Source: Pseudomonas brenneri (GTDB taxonomy: Bacteria; Pseudomonadota; Gammaproteobacteria; Pseudomonadales; Pseudomonadaceae). Taken from it: a DNA stretch of 64,000 nucleotides. Numbering within the stretch: the stretch's first letter is position 1; the number at the start of each line of letters is the position of its first letter. The stretch is taken from positions 62,001-126,000 of the forward strand of contig NZ_VFIL01000004.1 in the NCBI RefSeq assembly GCF_007858285.1, written 5' to 3'. Under the pieces are notes generated by a model, which was not told the origin of the DNA, did not search any database, and saw nothing but the letters and a program-made list of their open reading frames with translations. The position numbers and the translations under genes were made by a program. This document shows, piece after piece, positions 52,959 through 62,316 of this stretch.

Positions 52959-54293
52959 ATGCGCACCTTGCAACCTGCTTACCTACTGGCTACCGCCACC
53001 CTGCTGACACTCGGCGGCTGCGCAATCAGCAACCAGGGAGCTATCGACTATCGATACCACCGTCCCGGCACCAACGACGGCACCTTGACGTCCAAGAACA
53101 TCTACGCCAAGGAGGCGACCCACATCTTCAAGGCCGGCGACCCTATCGCCATCTCGCTCAAGACCGTATTCATCAAGGATCTGACAGAGTTTGCAACGCC
53201 ATTGCGTCTTTTTCGTGGTGACCCGGCCACCGGGGATGTGGCGCTTGTCGCAAGCACCTGTGAAAGCCCCTGCGACCGCAAACAGGGGGCGGAAGGCATT
53301 CGCAGCTCGAAGGTCATCTTCTACTCCAATGATGTGCGGGAAAATCAATTCCTGAACCTCGCCAACCTCAGCAACGTCTACGGCCCGATGACCTACAACG
53401 GCAACCCGTTCAAGCTGGATATCTACATCATCGAACTGGATGAGAGCGGCGCCCAAGTACGGCAAATGCTCGGCAGCCTGGCCAGCCTGGGCAAAACCTT
53501 TTATCCGCCGGCGCACCCGGCGGCGGGTGTGCTGTCTGCCCTGGCCGACACGTTTATCAAGGATGACCAGGACGACAATGCGTTCACTTATTCCTTTGAT
53601 CTGGTCGGCATGAAAAAACGCGTGAATTCAAAAAACCCGAAAACCGGCTACCTGGAAAGCGGCGACTACGTGCTGATCCGTACCGAGGATCGCAACACCT
53701 CGCCACCGTGGAAGGACTTGACCTTCAATACCTCAACCGGACGTCTGGAAATCGCTGAGTGCGTAGCCGGTAAGATCGACACTGGCGCCTGTGACTATCG
53801 CGGCAACTCCTATGTGGTGCTGGAGGTGCGCAAGGCTGAAGACGCGATGGTCAATGACTCCCAGCAACTGGTGTTTTCCGCGCTCAAGAGCCAACTGGAT
53901 GGCGAAGCCGGCAGCCGGCAGATCACCCCCGAGAGGATCGACATCATCAAGGCCAGCCTGGAAAGCGCCGAAAACCGCAACGACAGCAAAAACTACCTGG
54001 CAGATATCCAGGAAAGTGATGCAGACACCCCACGGCGAAGAGCGGCAGCGCTGAACTTTGTCTCCACCTGGTTTGATCCCGCGATCACCGTGACCGCACA
54101 AGACAAAGTCACGGTGATCCAACAGGCCAACGAGCTGTTCGGCAGTTGCTTGAGACTGACCTCAGCCCAAGTCATCAAATATCAGGATGAAATAGCGAAA
54201 CGCAAACTGAGTAACAAAGCCGAGTTCCTGGATGCCCTTGAACTCTGTCGACAACCCAAGGTGGAACCTAGCCCGAGAACCCCCCGCCCATGA
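52959..54293 (+). CDS. Lipoprotein of unknown function
   Basis: A 444-residue lipoprotein: start 52959 after AAGGAG, lipobox LTLGGC (Cys about residue 20). The mature part has a beta-rich region (DPIAISLKTVFIKDLTEFATPL; NPFKLDIYIIELDESGAQV) and a helical C-terminal third with many Lys/Asp/Gln. There is a Cys pair in ASTCESPCDRKQ. I do not recognise the family. It stands alone, and its end overlaps the convergent DUF924 gene by 26 bases. Confidence 0.7.
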   Translation: MRTLQPAYLLATATLLTLGGCAISNQGAIDYRYHRPGTNDGTLTSKNIYAKEATHIFKAGDPIAISLKTVFIKDLTEFATPLRLFRGDPATGDVALVASTCESPCDRKQGAEGIRSSKVIFYSNDVRENQFLNLANLSNVYGPMTYNGNPFKLDIYIIELDESGAQVRQMLGSLASLGKTFYPPAHPAAGVLSALADTFIKDDQDDNAFTYSFDLVGMKKRVNSKNPKTGYLESGDYVLIRTEDRNTSPPWKDLTFNTSTGRLEIAECVAGKIDTGACDYRGNSYVVLEVRKAEDAMVNDSQQLVFSALKSQLDGEAGSRQITPERIDIIKASLESAENRNDSKNYLADIQESDADTPRRRAAALNFVSTWFDPAITVTAQDKVTVIQQANELFGSCLRLTSAQVIKYQDEIAKRKLSNKAEFLDALELCRQPKVEPSPRTPRP

Positions 54294-54813
54294 GAAACGC
54301 CTGCTCTTCATCGCTCGTCACCCGGCCCAACGCCGCATTGCGATGGGGAAAACGGCCGAAGCGCTCGATGATCTCGGCATGTTCCCTGGCCCAGTGATAC
54401 GTGTTGGCATCCAGTTGCTGGTTCAACGCCAGGGAGCGCTGCTGGTCCTCGGGACTTTCGGAGTGCTCGAAAGGCAAATAGCAAAACGCCCGTAATGCCG
54501 GGTCGATCCGTTGGTCCATCCCCGCATCGACCATACGCCCGGCGTAAGCCCTGGCCAGGGGGTCGGTGGCAAACATATGGGCGGTGCCCCGGAAGGCATT
54601 GCGCGGGTACTGATCAAGCAGAATCAATAGCGCCAGTGCGCCTTCGGGCTCGTTCATCCAGTGCTCCAGCTCGCCCCTGGCCGCCTGGAAGTGCGCCTCG
54701 TGGAAGCGCGCGCCAAACTCGGCATCAAACTGTTCATCTTTCTTGAACCAGCGCGATGGGCCCGCCGTCGTCCAGAATTGCACGACAGCCTTGATATCAA
54801 TCGCAACGCTCAT
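54268..54813 (-). CDS. DUF924 family protein
   Basis: A 181-residue protein with the DUF924 layout: VVQFWTTAGPSRWFKKDEQFDAEFGARF at the N terminus, then LALLILLDQYPRNAFRGTAHMFATDPLARAYA and the closing PFEHSESPEDQQRSL. The start at 54813 follows CAGGAG. Function unknown; the fold is TPR-like. Confidence 0.85.
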   Translation of the reverse strand: MSVAIDIKAVVQFWTTAGPSRWFKKDEQFDAEFGARFHEAHFQAARGELEHWMNEPEGALALLILLDQYPRNAFRGTAHMFATDPLARAYAGRMVDAGMDQRIDPALRAFCYLPFEHSESPEDQQRSLALNQQLDANTYHWAREHAEIIERFGRFPHRNAALGRVTSDEEQAFLMGGGFSG

Positions 54814-54949
54814 AAATGACTCCTGGGTCGTCAAGGTCTGCGCCCTACCCTAGCATCTGCCTGGCCTGATTCCGACTCGGAAATCCACGACTGCCAGTCA
54901 ATGTTATAAGATAACCACCACTCCCCTTTCCCTCCGGCGACCTTGCACC

Positions 54950-56113
54950 ATGACTGACGCTGTTCCCGCTGCCCGTTCACGCCAACGCCTGTTGTCCATC
55001 GACGCCTTACGCGGCCTGGTGATCCTGTTCATGTTGCTCGATCACGTGCGCGAGACATTCCTGCTGCACCGGCAAGTCAGCGATCCGATGAACATCGACA
55101 CGACGGAGCCGGCGCTGTTTATCAGCCGCACCCTGGCCCACTTGTGTGCGCCGGTGTTTGTGTTGCTGACCGGCCTGTCGGCATATTTGTACGGCGAAAA
55201 ATACCAGGGCCGTGGTGACGTTTCGGCGTTTCTGTTCAAGCGCGGGCTGTTTCTGGTAGTGCTGGATTTTACCCTGGTGAACTTCGCCTGGACCTTGCAA
55301 CTGCCGCCCAGCGTCATCTATATGCAGGTGATCTGGGCCATCGGCGTGAGCATGATCGCCCTCGCCGTGCTGGTGTGGTTGCCCCGCCCACTGCTGATCG
55401 GCCTGGCGCTGGTGATCATTGGCGGGCATAACCTGCTCGATGGCGTGCATTTCGCAGCGGGTTCGGCGTTGCACATTCCCTGGACGATCCTGCACGAACG
55501 CAGTTGGATCGAGGTGGGCGACAGCCTGCGTCTGCGCACGACCTACCCGGTATTGCCGTGGATCGGGGTGATTGCCCTGGGTTACGGCATTGGCCCGTGG
55601 TTTGCCGGGGCGATGCCGGCAGCGCGGCGTCAGCGCTACCTGTGGCTGGCAGGTATCAGCGCACTGCTTGGCTTTGTAGTGCTGCGCGCGATCAATGGTT
55701 ACGGCGAGGCGCCATGGCAGGTGTATGACAGCCCTGTGCAGACGCTGATGAGTTTCTTCAACATCACCAAATACCCACCTTCGCTGCTGTTCCTCGCGCT
55801 GACATTGGGTGTGGGGCTATTGCTGTTGCTGGCCTTCGAACGCGCCGGGCAGCGACGCTGGATCGGTACCCTGGCGGTGTTCGGCGCAGTGCCGATGTTC
55901 TTCTACTTGCTGCACTTGTATGTGCTGAAAGTGTTGTACGTGATGGGCGTGGCGCTGTTTGGCCTGAACCAGGGGACGTACTTTGGGTTCGACAACGTCG
56001 GGGCGGTGTGGCTGGTGGCGCTGCTGTTGCCGCTGGCGCTGTACCTGCCAGTGCGCTGGTTTGCCGGGCTGAAGGCCCGGCGACGGGATATTGCCTGGCT
56101 CAAATACCTCTAA
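54950..56113 (+). CDS. DUF1624 / heparan-alpha-glucosaminide N-acetyltransferase-like membrane protein
   Basis: A 387-residue protein with about ten membrane helices. The opening LLSIDALRGLVILFMLLDHVRE has the Asp-Ala-Leu-Arg-Gly and His of the acyltransferase-3/DUF1624 group. It probably acetylates a sugar or glycan across the membrane. There is no operon partner. Confidence 0.8.
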   Translation: MTDAVPAARSRQRLLSIDALRGLVILFMLLDHVRETFLLHRQVSDPMNIDTTEPALFISRTLAHLCAPVFVLLTGLSAYLYGEKYQGRGDVSAFLFKRGLFLVVLDFTLVNFAWTLQLPPSVIYMQVIWAIGVSMIALAVLVWLPRPLLIGLALVIIGGHNLLDGVHFAAGSALHIPWTILHERSWIEVGDSLRLRTTYPVLPWIGVIALGYGIGPWFAGAMPAARRQRYLWLAGISALLGFVVLRAINGYGEAPWQVYDSPVQTLMSFFNITKYPPSLLFLALTLGVGLLLLLAFERAGQRRWIGTLAVFGAVPMFFYLLHLYVLKVLYVMGVALFGLNQGTYFGFDNVGAVWLVALLLPLALYLPVRWFAGLKARRRDIAWLKYL

Positions 56114-56128
56114 CCCCAAACATCCAAC

Positions 56129-56218
56129 TGTAGGAGCGAGCTTGCTCGCGATGGCGGCGTGCCAGCCACCAGATGTAGTGGCTGAACCACCGCTTTCGCG
56201 AGCAAGCCCGCTCCCACA
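56129..56218. repeat. REPIN (GAGCGAGCTTGCTCGCGA class)
   Basis: TGTAGGAGCGAGCTTGCTCG at the left against CGAGCAAGCCCGCTCCCACA at the right: an inverted repeat with a few mismatches. It lies between convergent genes. Confidence 0.85.
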
Positions 56219-56252
56219 CTGACCGGTCCCACACCAAGCTCGGTGTTTGCCG

Positions 56253-58541
56253 TTAAGCCAGCTCAGTACGCAGTTGGCGAGCCGCCGCAACCATATGGAT
56301 CAACGCCGCCTCGGTCTCAGGCCAGCCGCGGGTCTTCAGGCCGCAGTCGGGGTTGACCCACAGCCGTTCGGCAGGAATGCGCCGGGCAGCCTTGCGCAAC
56401 AGGTTGGCCATTTCCGAGACCTCCGGTACCCGTGGCGAGTGGATGTCGTAGACGCCCGGGCCGATGTCATTCGGGTAAGCGAAGGCTTCGAACGCGTCCA
56501 ACAACTCCATATCCGAACGTGAGGTCTCGATGGTAATCACATCGGCATCCATCGCCGCGATGGACTCGATCACATCGTTGAATTCGCTGTAGCACATATG
56601 GGTGTGGATCTGGGTTTCGTCACGCACACCCGAAGCGCACAGGCGAAATACTTCGGTGGCCCAGTCCAGGTAGTGTTGCCACTGGTCCCGGCGCAGGGGC
56701 AAACCTTCACGAAACGCCGCTTCATCGATCTGTACGATCTTGATGCCAGCCGCTTCCAGGTCCACCACTTCGTCGCGAATCGCCAGCGCCAGTTGCCGGG
56801 CCTGCACTTCGCGGCTCACATCTTCACGGGGGAATGACCACATCAGCATGGTCACCGGGCCGGTCAGCATGCCTTTCATCACCTTGTCGGTCAGGCCTTG
56901 TGCGTAGCGGATCCACTCCACGGTCATGGCTTTCGGGCGGCTCAGGTCGCCGAAGATCACCGCCGGTTTCACACAGCGCGAACCGTAGCTCTGCACCCAA
57001 CCAAAGCGGGTGAACACATAGCCGTCCAGTTGTTCGGCAAAATACTCAACCATGTCGTTACGTTCAGCTTCGCCGTGCACCAGCACGTCCAGGCCGAGGT
57101 TTTCCTGCACTTCAACGGCGTGTTTGATCTCACTGTGCATTGCCTCGACATATTCGGCTTCGCTCAACTTGCCAGCCTTGAACGACTGGCGTGCCAGGCG
57201 GATCGACGCGGTCTGCGGGAACGAGCCAATGGTGGTGGTCGGGAACAGCGGCAGGTCGAGGCCGGCGCGCTGCTTGGCGATACGCTGGGCAAACAGCGAC
57301 TGGCGCTGGCTGTCCTTGGTGGTGATGGCGGCAACGCGCGCTTGTACAGCCGGTTTGTGGATACGCGGCGAGGCAGCACGGGCGGCCTGCACGGCACGGC
57401 TTTGGGCCAAGGCCGCCAGCACCTTCGCGGCTTCTGGCTGGTTGATGGCCTGGGTCAGCACGGCCACTTCTTCGCACTTCTGCACGGCGAAGGCCAGCCA
57501 GCTTTTCAGCTCGGCATCCAGCTTGTCTTCACGCCCCAGGTCCACCGGGCTATGCAGCAACGAGCATGAAGGCGCGACCCACAAGCGATCACCCAGGCGT
57601 TCATGGGCATGCTGCAAGGTGGCCAAGGCATTTTCCAGGTCGCAACGCCACACGTTACGCCCGTTGACCACACCCAGGGACAGCACTTTATAGGCCGGCA
57701 GACGATCGAGAATCGTCGGGTACTGTTCAGGTGCACGCACCAGGTCAATGTGCAAGCCATCGACCGGCAAGTTGGCCGCCAGGCCGAGGTTCTCTTCCAG
57801 GCCCCCAAAGTAAGTGGCGACCAGTTTTTTCAACGGATCACGCTGGATCAGGTTGTAGGCGCGCTCAAACGCATTTTTCCAGTCTTGAGGCAGGTCAAGC
57901 ACCAGGATCGGCTCATCGATCTGTACCCACTCCACGCCCAGGTCCGCCAGGCGCTGGAAGATCTGGCCGTACAGCGGTAGTAGGCGGTCGAGCAGTTCGA
58001 GCTTGTCGAAGTCGCCGCCCTTGGCCTTGCCCAGCCACAGGTAAGTCAACGGCCCGATCACCACCGGCTTGACGGTGTGCCCCAGGTCGCGGGCCTCTTT
58101 GACTTCTTCGAACAACTGGTCCCAGCCCAGGTGAAACTGCTGGTCGACGCTGAATTCAGGTACCAGGTAGTGATAGTTGGTGTCGAACCACTTGGTCATT
58201 TCCTGGGCATGGGCACCGCCGCAGCAGCTGTCGCTGACACCACGGGCCATGCCGAACAAGGTCTGCAACGTGGCTTTGCCATCAGCCGGGCGGAAACGCT
58301 CGGGGATCACGCCGAACATCAGCGAGTGAGTCAGTACCTGGTCGTACCAGGCAAAATCCCCAGCGGGCAGCAGCTCGATGCCCGCCTGTTTCTGCAAGTC
58401 CCAGTGGGTCTTGCGCAGCTCACGGCCTACGGCACGCAGGCCGGCTTCGTCCAGCTCGCCCTTCCAAAACGCTTCCTGCGCTTTTTTCAGTTCACGATCG
58501 CGTCCAATGCGCGGAAATCCAAGGGAATGAGCGACTGCCAT
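56253..58541 (-). CDS. metE: Cobalamin-independent methionine synthase
   Basis: Transfers the methyl group from 5-methyltetrahydropteroyltriglutamate to homocysteine. The 762-residue, two-barrel protein starts [23 protein letters not shown]. The C-terminal domain has the zinc-binding His/Cys in [10 protein letters not shown] (about residues 635-644), Glu in [12 protein letters not shown] and the last Cys in [15 protein letters not shown] precedes the ATG. A MetR-type motif lies 55-67 bases upstream. Confidence 0.95.
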   Translation of the reverse strand: MAVAHSLGFPRIGRDRELKKAQEAFWKGELDEAGLRAVGRELRKTHWDLQKQAGIELLPAGDFAWYDQVLTHSLMFGVIPERFRPADGKATLQTLFGMARGVSDSCCGGAHAQEMTKWFDTNYHYLVPEFSVDQQFHLGWDQLFEEVKEARDLGHTVKPVVIGPLTYLWLGKAKGGDFDKLELLDRLLPLYGQIFQRLADLGVEWVQIDEPILVLDLPQDWKNAFERAYNLIQRDPLKKLVATYFGGLEENLGLAANLPVDGLHIDLVRAPEQYPTILDRLPAYKVLSLGVVNGRNVWRCDLENALATLQHAHERLGDRLWVAPSCSLLHSPVDLGREDKLDAELKSWLAFAVQKCEEVAVLTQAINQPEAAKVLAALAQSRAVQAARAASPRIHKPAVQARVAAITTKDSQRQSLFAQRIAKQRAGLDLPLFPTTTIGSFPQTASIRLARQSFKAGKLSEAEYVEAMHSEIKHAVEVQENLGLDVLVHGEAERNDMVEYFAEQLDGYVFTRFGWVQSYGSRCVKPAVIFGDLSRPKAMTVEWIRYAQGLTDKVMKGMLTGPVTMLMWSFPREDVSREVQARQLALAIRDEVVDLEAAGIKIVQIDEAAFREGLPLRRDQWQHYLDWATEVFRLCASGVRDETQIHTHMCYSEFNDVIESIAAMDADVITIETSRSDMELLDAFEAFAYPNDIGPGVYDIHSPRVPEVSEMANLLRKAARRIPAERLWVNPDCGLKTRGWPETEAALIHMVAAARQLRTELA

Positions 58542-58595
58542 GACAAAAAACTCCAATGTGTTGGGATGGGAGCTATTGTCGGCAGCAGGTCATCG

Positions 58596-58608
58596 TGAGA
58601 CAAACTCA
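58596..58608. promoter_or_regulatory. MetR-like site upstream of metE
   Basis: TGAGACAAACTCA is an inverted repeat TGAG-N5-CTCA, one base per arm from the MetR consensus TGAA-N5-TTCA. It is 55-67 bases upstream of metE, the distance expected for activation. Assigned by position and resemblance only. Confidence 0.45.
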
Positions 58609-58659
58609 TTTTATTTTTGATGATCACGAAATTTATTCATGATTGGCGCACAGTGCTTT

Positions 58660-59532
58660 TCAAGCAGGCTTGTGAGCCTGACGGAAATCCCACCAACTGA
58701 GGGTGGCCGGTTTTTTCCTGACCACAGGTGGGTAGAGCGAGCGAATAAAGTTGATGTCACCCTCAGAGAGCTCGTTGTTATCCGCGATGGCGTTTCCACC
58801 ATTGAGCAAGGATGAATCAAAACCGTAGTGCATGATGGATTGGCGATCATAATCAGAGGTAACTACATCGTTAACCAAGGGCTCAAAGTTCAACTTCACT
58901 TCTTCCGCTCCGCCTTTATCTGCGTAGTCTTTATTAACTTCCAACCAGTCAATATCCAAATCATTGTTCTCGTGCTGATGCTCATGCTGCAACCCCAGAA
59001 CATGGCCAAATTCATGCTGGATCGTACCGGCGTTAAAAGCATTGAGACCATTCTTGAAACCGATGACCGTTGTAGGTTCTTCGGCTGGCACATCGAGCGC
59101 ATGGAAACCCACGTACGAATGCCCCCCTGAAATGTCGTTGTTTGCAGCAATCCTGATATCCCCATCGGCGTCGTCTGTGAACTCAAATGTCAGATTGACG
59201 TGAGGCGCCCATTTATTAATGTTGGCTTTTGTGAACGTTTCTTGCTCGTTGGTCATACCCATCAGGGAAATTCTTATGACCGAATGTTGTGGCCACAACG
59301 CCGAAGTTGATGCTACCCCGCGCTTTTGCCTGGACAGTGCAGAGGCCTCCCGGTTGTCCGTTTGCTCGGCGCTATCGTTGGGTGAATAACTCAGTGGGTA
59401 GGCACTTGAGTAAGCGTTCAGGTTAACTGTCACAGTAGTATCCCCAGCAATGATGTATTCCCCAGTACGTCGTACTTCAGCACCATAGGTTCCACAGGTG
59501 CTATGACAGCAGTTTACGAGCGTGCACAACAC
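58660..59532 (-). CDS. Metzincin (astacin/M12-like) zinc metalloprotease
   Basis: A 290-residue protein with the full metzincin zinc site HEFGHVLGLQHEH (HExxHxxGxxH) and the Met-turn SIMHYGF. The N-terminal part has GDIRIAANNDISGGHSYVG as in related Pseudomonas M12 proteins. There is no clear signal peptide; the start is unsure (GTG at 59532, preceding CTLVNCC, without a strong ribosome site). Base composition is more A+T-rich than the neighbours, hinting at transfer or a recent 5' change. Confidence 0.65.
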   Translation of the reverse strand: MLCTLVNCCHSTCGTYGAEVRRTGEYIIAGDTTVTVNLNAYSSAYPLSYSPNDSAEQTDNREASALSRQKRGVASTSALWPQHSVIRISLMGMTNEQETFTKANINKWAPHVNLTFEFTDDADGDIRIAANNDISGGHSYVGFHALDVPAEEPTTVIGFKNGLNAFNAGTIQHEFGHVLGLQHEHQHENNDLDIDWLEVNKDYADKGGAEEVKLNFEPLVNDVVTSDYDRQSIMHYGFDSSLLNGGNAIADNNELSEGDINFIRSLYPPVVRKKPATLSWWDFRQAHKPA

Positions 59533-59576
59533 CCAGGATCAGCGCCAGAAGCTGACTCACCGCCGCCAGCAATTGC

Positions 59577-59606
59577 GCCACCATCGCCGCAAAGCCGGCG
59601 CCTACA
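59577..59606. repeat. Solitary REP half
   Basis: ACCATCGCCGCAAAGCCGGC followed by GCCTACA is one arm of the CGATNGCCGGCAAGCCGGCTCCTACA family. No facing arm is nearby. It overlaps the area 5' of the protease gene. Confidence 0.6.
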
Positions 59607-59734
59607 AAAAAGTAACGGGGATGGCGTATCAATGGCCCCAACCTGCAAATTCCGCTGACTAACCTTTCGATCCTGACGAAGTGCGGGCACAATGCCTGTC
59701 CTTTTTTGGCAGGCTCCGCCACAGGCTCTGAAAA

Positions 59735-60832
59735 ATGATCAAAACGCCGTATTACCTCATCGACAAACAGAAGCTTCTGGTCAACATGCAGAAGATCGCC
59801 TACGTGCGCGAACAGTCCGGCGCCAAGGCGTTGCTGGCACTCAAGTGCTTTGGCACCTGGTCGGTGTTTGACCTGATGCAGCAGTACATGGACGGCACCA
59901 CGTCCTCGTCGCTGTACGAGCTCAAGCTCGGTCGCCAGAAGTTCGAAGGCGAGACCCATGCCTACAGCGTGGCCTGGGCCGACGATGAAATCGACGAAAT
60001 GCTCGATAACTGCGACAAGATCATCTTCAACTCCATCGGTCAGTTGCAGCGCTTTGCCCAGAAATCCGAAGGCAAGACCCGCGGCCTGCGCGTCAACCCG
60101 CAAGTGAGCAGCTCCGACTACCTGCTGGCCGACCCGGCGCGCCCGTTCAGCCGCCTGGGCGAGTGGGACCCGGTGAAGATCGAAGGCGTGATCGACCAGA
60201 TCACAGGCTTCATGTTCCACAACAACTGTGAGAACGGTGATTTCGAGCTGTTCGACAAGATGCTGTGCACCATCGAAGAACGCTTCGGCCACCTGCTGCA
60301 TAAAGTGCAGTGGGTCAGCCTGGGCGGCGGCATCCACTTCACCGGCGAAGGCTATGCCATCGACGCATTCTGCGCACGGCTCAAGGCCTTCGCGCAGACC
60401 TACGGCGTACAGGTTTACCTGGAGCCCGGGGAAGCGGCGATCACCAACAGTGCTTCCCTGGAAGTCACCGTGCTCGACACCCTCTACAACGGCAAGAACC
60501 TCGCCGTGGTAGACAGCTCCATCGAAGCCCACCTGCTGGACCTGCTGATCTATCGCCTCAACGCCAAACTGGCGCCGAGCGATGGCGAACACACCTACAT
60601 GGTGTGCGGCAAATCCTGCCTGGCCGGGGACATCTTCGGTGAATACCAATTCGATCGTCCGCTGGCCATCGGCGATCGGCTGTCGTTCATCGACACCGCA
60701 GGCTACACCATGGTCAAGAAAAACTGGTTCAACGGCCTGAAAATGCCGTCCATCGTAGTGAAACAACTCGACGGTACAGTCGAAGTGGTTCGTGAATTTG
60801 GCTTCGAAGATTACCTGTCCAGCCTGTCCTGA
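59735..60832 (+). CDS. nspC: Carboxynorspermidine decarboxylase
   Basis: PLP-dependent decarboxylase that turns carboxy(nor)spermidine into (nor)spermidine. The 365-residue protein begins IKTPYYLIDKQKLLVNMQKIAYVRE and has the PLP lysine in LLALKCFGTW (about residue 40), the GGGIHFTGEGY glycine loop and CGKSCLAGDIFGEYQF near the C terminus with the active-site Cys. It lies 28 bases before its dehydrogenase partner. Confidence 0.9.
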   Translation: MIKTPYYLIDKQKLLVNMQKIAYVREQSGAKALLALKCFGTWSVFDLMQQYMDGTTSSSLYELKLGRQKFEGETHAYSVAWADDEIDEMLDNCDKIIFNSIGQLQRFAQKSEGKTRGLRVNPQVSSSDYLLADPARPFSRLGEWDPVKIEGVIDQITGFMFHNNCENGDFELFDKMLCTIEERFGHLLHKVQWVSLGGGIHFTGEGYAIDAFCARLKAFAQTYGVQVYLEPGEAAITNSASLEVTVLDTLYNGKNLAVVDSSIEAHLLDLLIYRLNAKLAPSDGEHTYMVCGKSCLAGDIFGEYQFDRPLAIGDRLSFIDTAGYTMVKKNWFNGLKMPSIVVKQLDGTVEVVREFGFEDYLSSLS

Positions 60833-60860
60833 GCTGGCAGATAAAGGAGAGATAAAGCAA

Positions 60861-62105
60861 TTGAAAAAGAACGTTCTTATCATTGGTGCAGGAGGTGTCG
60901 CCAAGGTGGTGGCCCACAAGTGCGCGCAGCACAACGACGAACTCGGTCGGATTGCTATCGCGTCGCGCAACATCTCCAAATGCCAGGCCATCATCGCAAG
61001 CGTCAAGGCCAAGGGTAGCCTCAAGGTACCCGCCCAGATCCAGGCCTTCGCGCTGAACGCCCTGGACGTGGAAGCGACCAAGGCACTGATCCGCGAAACC
61101 GAATCGCAGATCGTCATCAACGTCGGCTCCGCCTTCCTCAACATGTCGGTACTGCGTGCCTGCATCGATACCGGCGTGGCTTACCTGGACACCGCCATCC
61201 ACGAAGAGCCGGGCAAGGTCTGCGAGACCCCGCCGTGGTACGGCAACTACGAGTGGAACCACCTGGAGGAATGCAAGCAGAAGAACATCACTGCGATCCT
61301 CGGTGTTGGTTTTGACCCAGGGGTGGTCAACGCCTATGCGGCGCTGGCACAACAACAGCATTTTGACCGCATTGATTCGATCGACATTCTCGACGTCAAT
61401 GCCGGCAGCCACGGCAAATATTTCGCCACCAATTTCGACCCGGAAATCAACTTCCGCGAGTTCACCGGACAGGTGTGGAGCTGGCAGGACAGCCAGTGGA
61501 CCAGCAACACCATGTTCGAAGTCAAACGTACCGACGACCTGCCGGTGGTCGGTTCGCAGAACCTGTACCTGACCGGTCACGATGAAGTGCACTCGTTGTC
61601 GAAAAACCTCGACGTGCCCAACGTGCGGTTCTGGATGAGCTTCGGCGAGCACTACATCAATGTGTTCACCGTGCTGAAAAACCTCGGCCTGCTCTCCGAG
61701 AAGCCGGTCACCACCGCCGAAGGCCTGGAAGTGGTGCCATTGAAACTGGTCAAGGCCGTGCTGCCTGACCCGTCGTCGCTGGCACCGGGCTATACCGGCA
61801 AGACCTGCATCGGCGACCTGGTCAAGGGCACCAAGGATGGCCAGCCGCGTGAGCTGTTCATCTATAACGTGGCCTGCCATGAAGAAGCCTTTGCCGAGAC
61901 CGACAGCCAGGGCATCTCCTACACCGCCGGCGTGCCGCCTGTAGCCGCAGCGCTGCTGGTTGCCCGTGGCGAGTGGGACGTGCAACGCATGGCCAACGTC
62001 GAAGAACTGCCAGCCGAGCCGTTCCTCAAGGCGCTGGACGTGATGGGCCTGCCGACCCGTATCAAGGACGAGAAAGGCGACCGCGCCTGGGATGCTATCG
62101 CCTGA
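60861..62105 (+). CDS. Carboxynorspermidine/carboxyspermidine dehydrogenase (saccharopine dehydrogenase-like)
   Basis: Condenses aspartate semialdehyde with a diamine and reduces the product to carboxy(nor)spermidine. The 414-residue protein has a Rossmann N terminus VLIIGAGGVAKVVAHKC and a Lys9-like saccharopine dehydrogenase body. The start is TTG at 60861 with AAAGGAGA upstream, so MKKNVLIIGAGG. An upstream in-frame ATG at 60792 lies inside nspC and lacks a site. Together with nspC this is the alternative, S-adenosylmethionine-independent polyamine route. Confidence 0.88.
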   Translation: MKKNVLIIGAGGVAKVVAHKCAQHNDELGRIAIASRNISKCQAIIASVKAKGSLKVPAQIQAFALNALDVEATKALIRETESQIVINVGSAFLNMSVLRACIDTGVAYLDTAIHEEPGKVCETPPWYGNYEWNHLEECKQKNITAILGVGFDPGVVNAYAALAQQQHFDRIDSIDILDVNAGSHGKYFATNFDPEINFREFTGQVWSWQDSQWTSNTMFEVKRTDDLPVVGSQNLYLTGHDEVHSLSKNLDVPNVRFWMSFGEHYINVFTVLKNLGLLSEKPVTTAEGLEVVPLKLVKAVLPDPSSLAPGYTGKTCIGDLVKGTKDGQPRELFIYNVACHEEAFAETDSQGISYTAGVPPVAAALLVARGEWDVQRMANVEELPAEPFLKALDVMGLPTRIKDEKGDRAWDAIA

Positions 62106-62122
62106 TAGCGTCTTGTTCCTCG

Positions 62123-62170
62123 GATCACTCCCACGTCCTGTGGGAGTGATCAAAAACCCCTGTAGGGGTT
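62123..62170 (+). terminator. Tandem hairpins after the polyamine pair
   Basis: A perfect 12-bp stem GATCACTCCCAC / GTGGGAGTGATC (loop GTCCT, 62123-62151) is followed by AACCCC-TGTA-GGGGTT (62155-62170). The second could instead pair its GGGG with CCCC at about 62176, just before a CTTTTTT run. The first stem has no T tail, so the terminator assignment is moderate; alternative pairing may matter for the downstream gene. Confidence 0.5.
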
Positions 62171-62316
62171 ATCGATCCCCAGCCTTTTTTATTCTTTTCT
62201 TTGACCAGATACCGTTCTGTACCTAGCCTTGTCCGTTTAGGCGAGAAAGGAAGTCCGCGCACGCTCTCCCACGTGGCCGCCGGTCACGGATACACCATGT
62301 ACGAAAGGAGTCGTCC

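Noticed and set aside
59501..61165. Long minus-strand frame whose last 40 codons look like a membrane helix
   Set aside because: Most of it is antisense to nspC and its partner. The hydrophobic end (AQLLAAVSQLLALILGVVHA) overlaps the REP half and lacks a start with a ribosome site; it could at best be a fragment.
62215..62300. Possible riboswitch before mddA
   Set aside because: GGCGAGAAAGGAAGTCCGCG looked structured, but I could not match it to any known riboswitch core (SAM, fluoride, guanidine) by eye.
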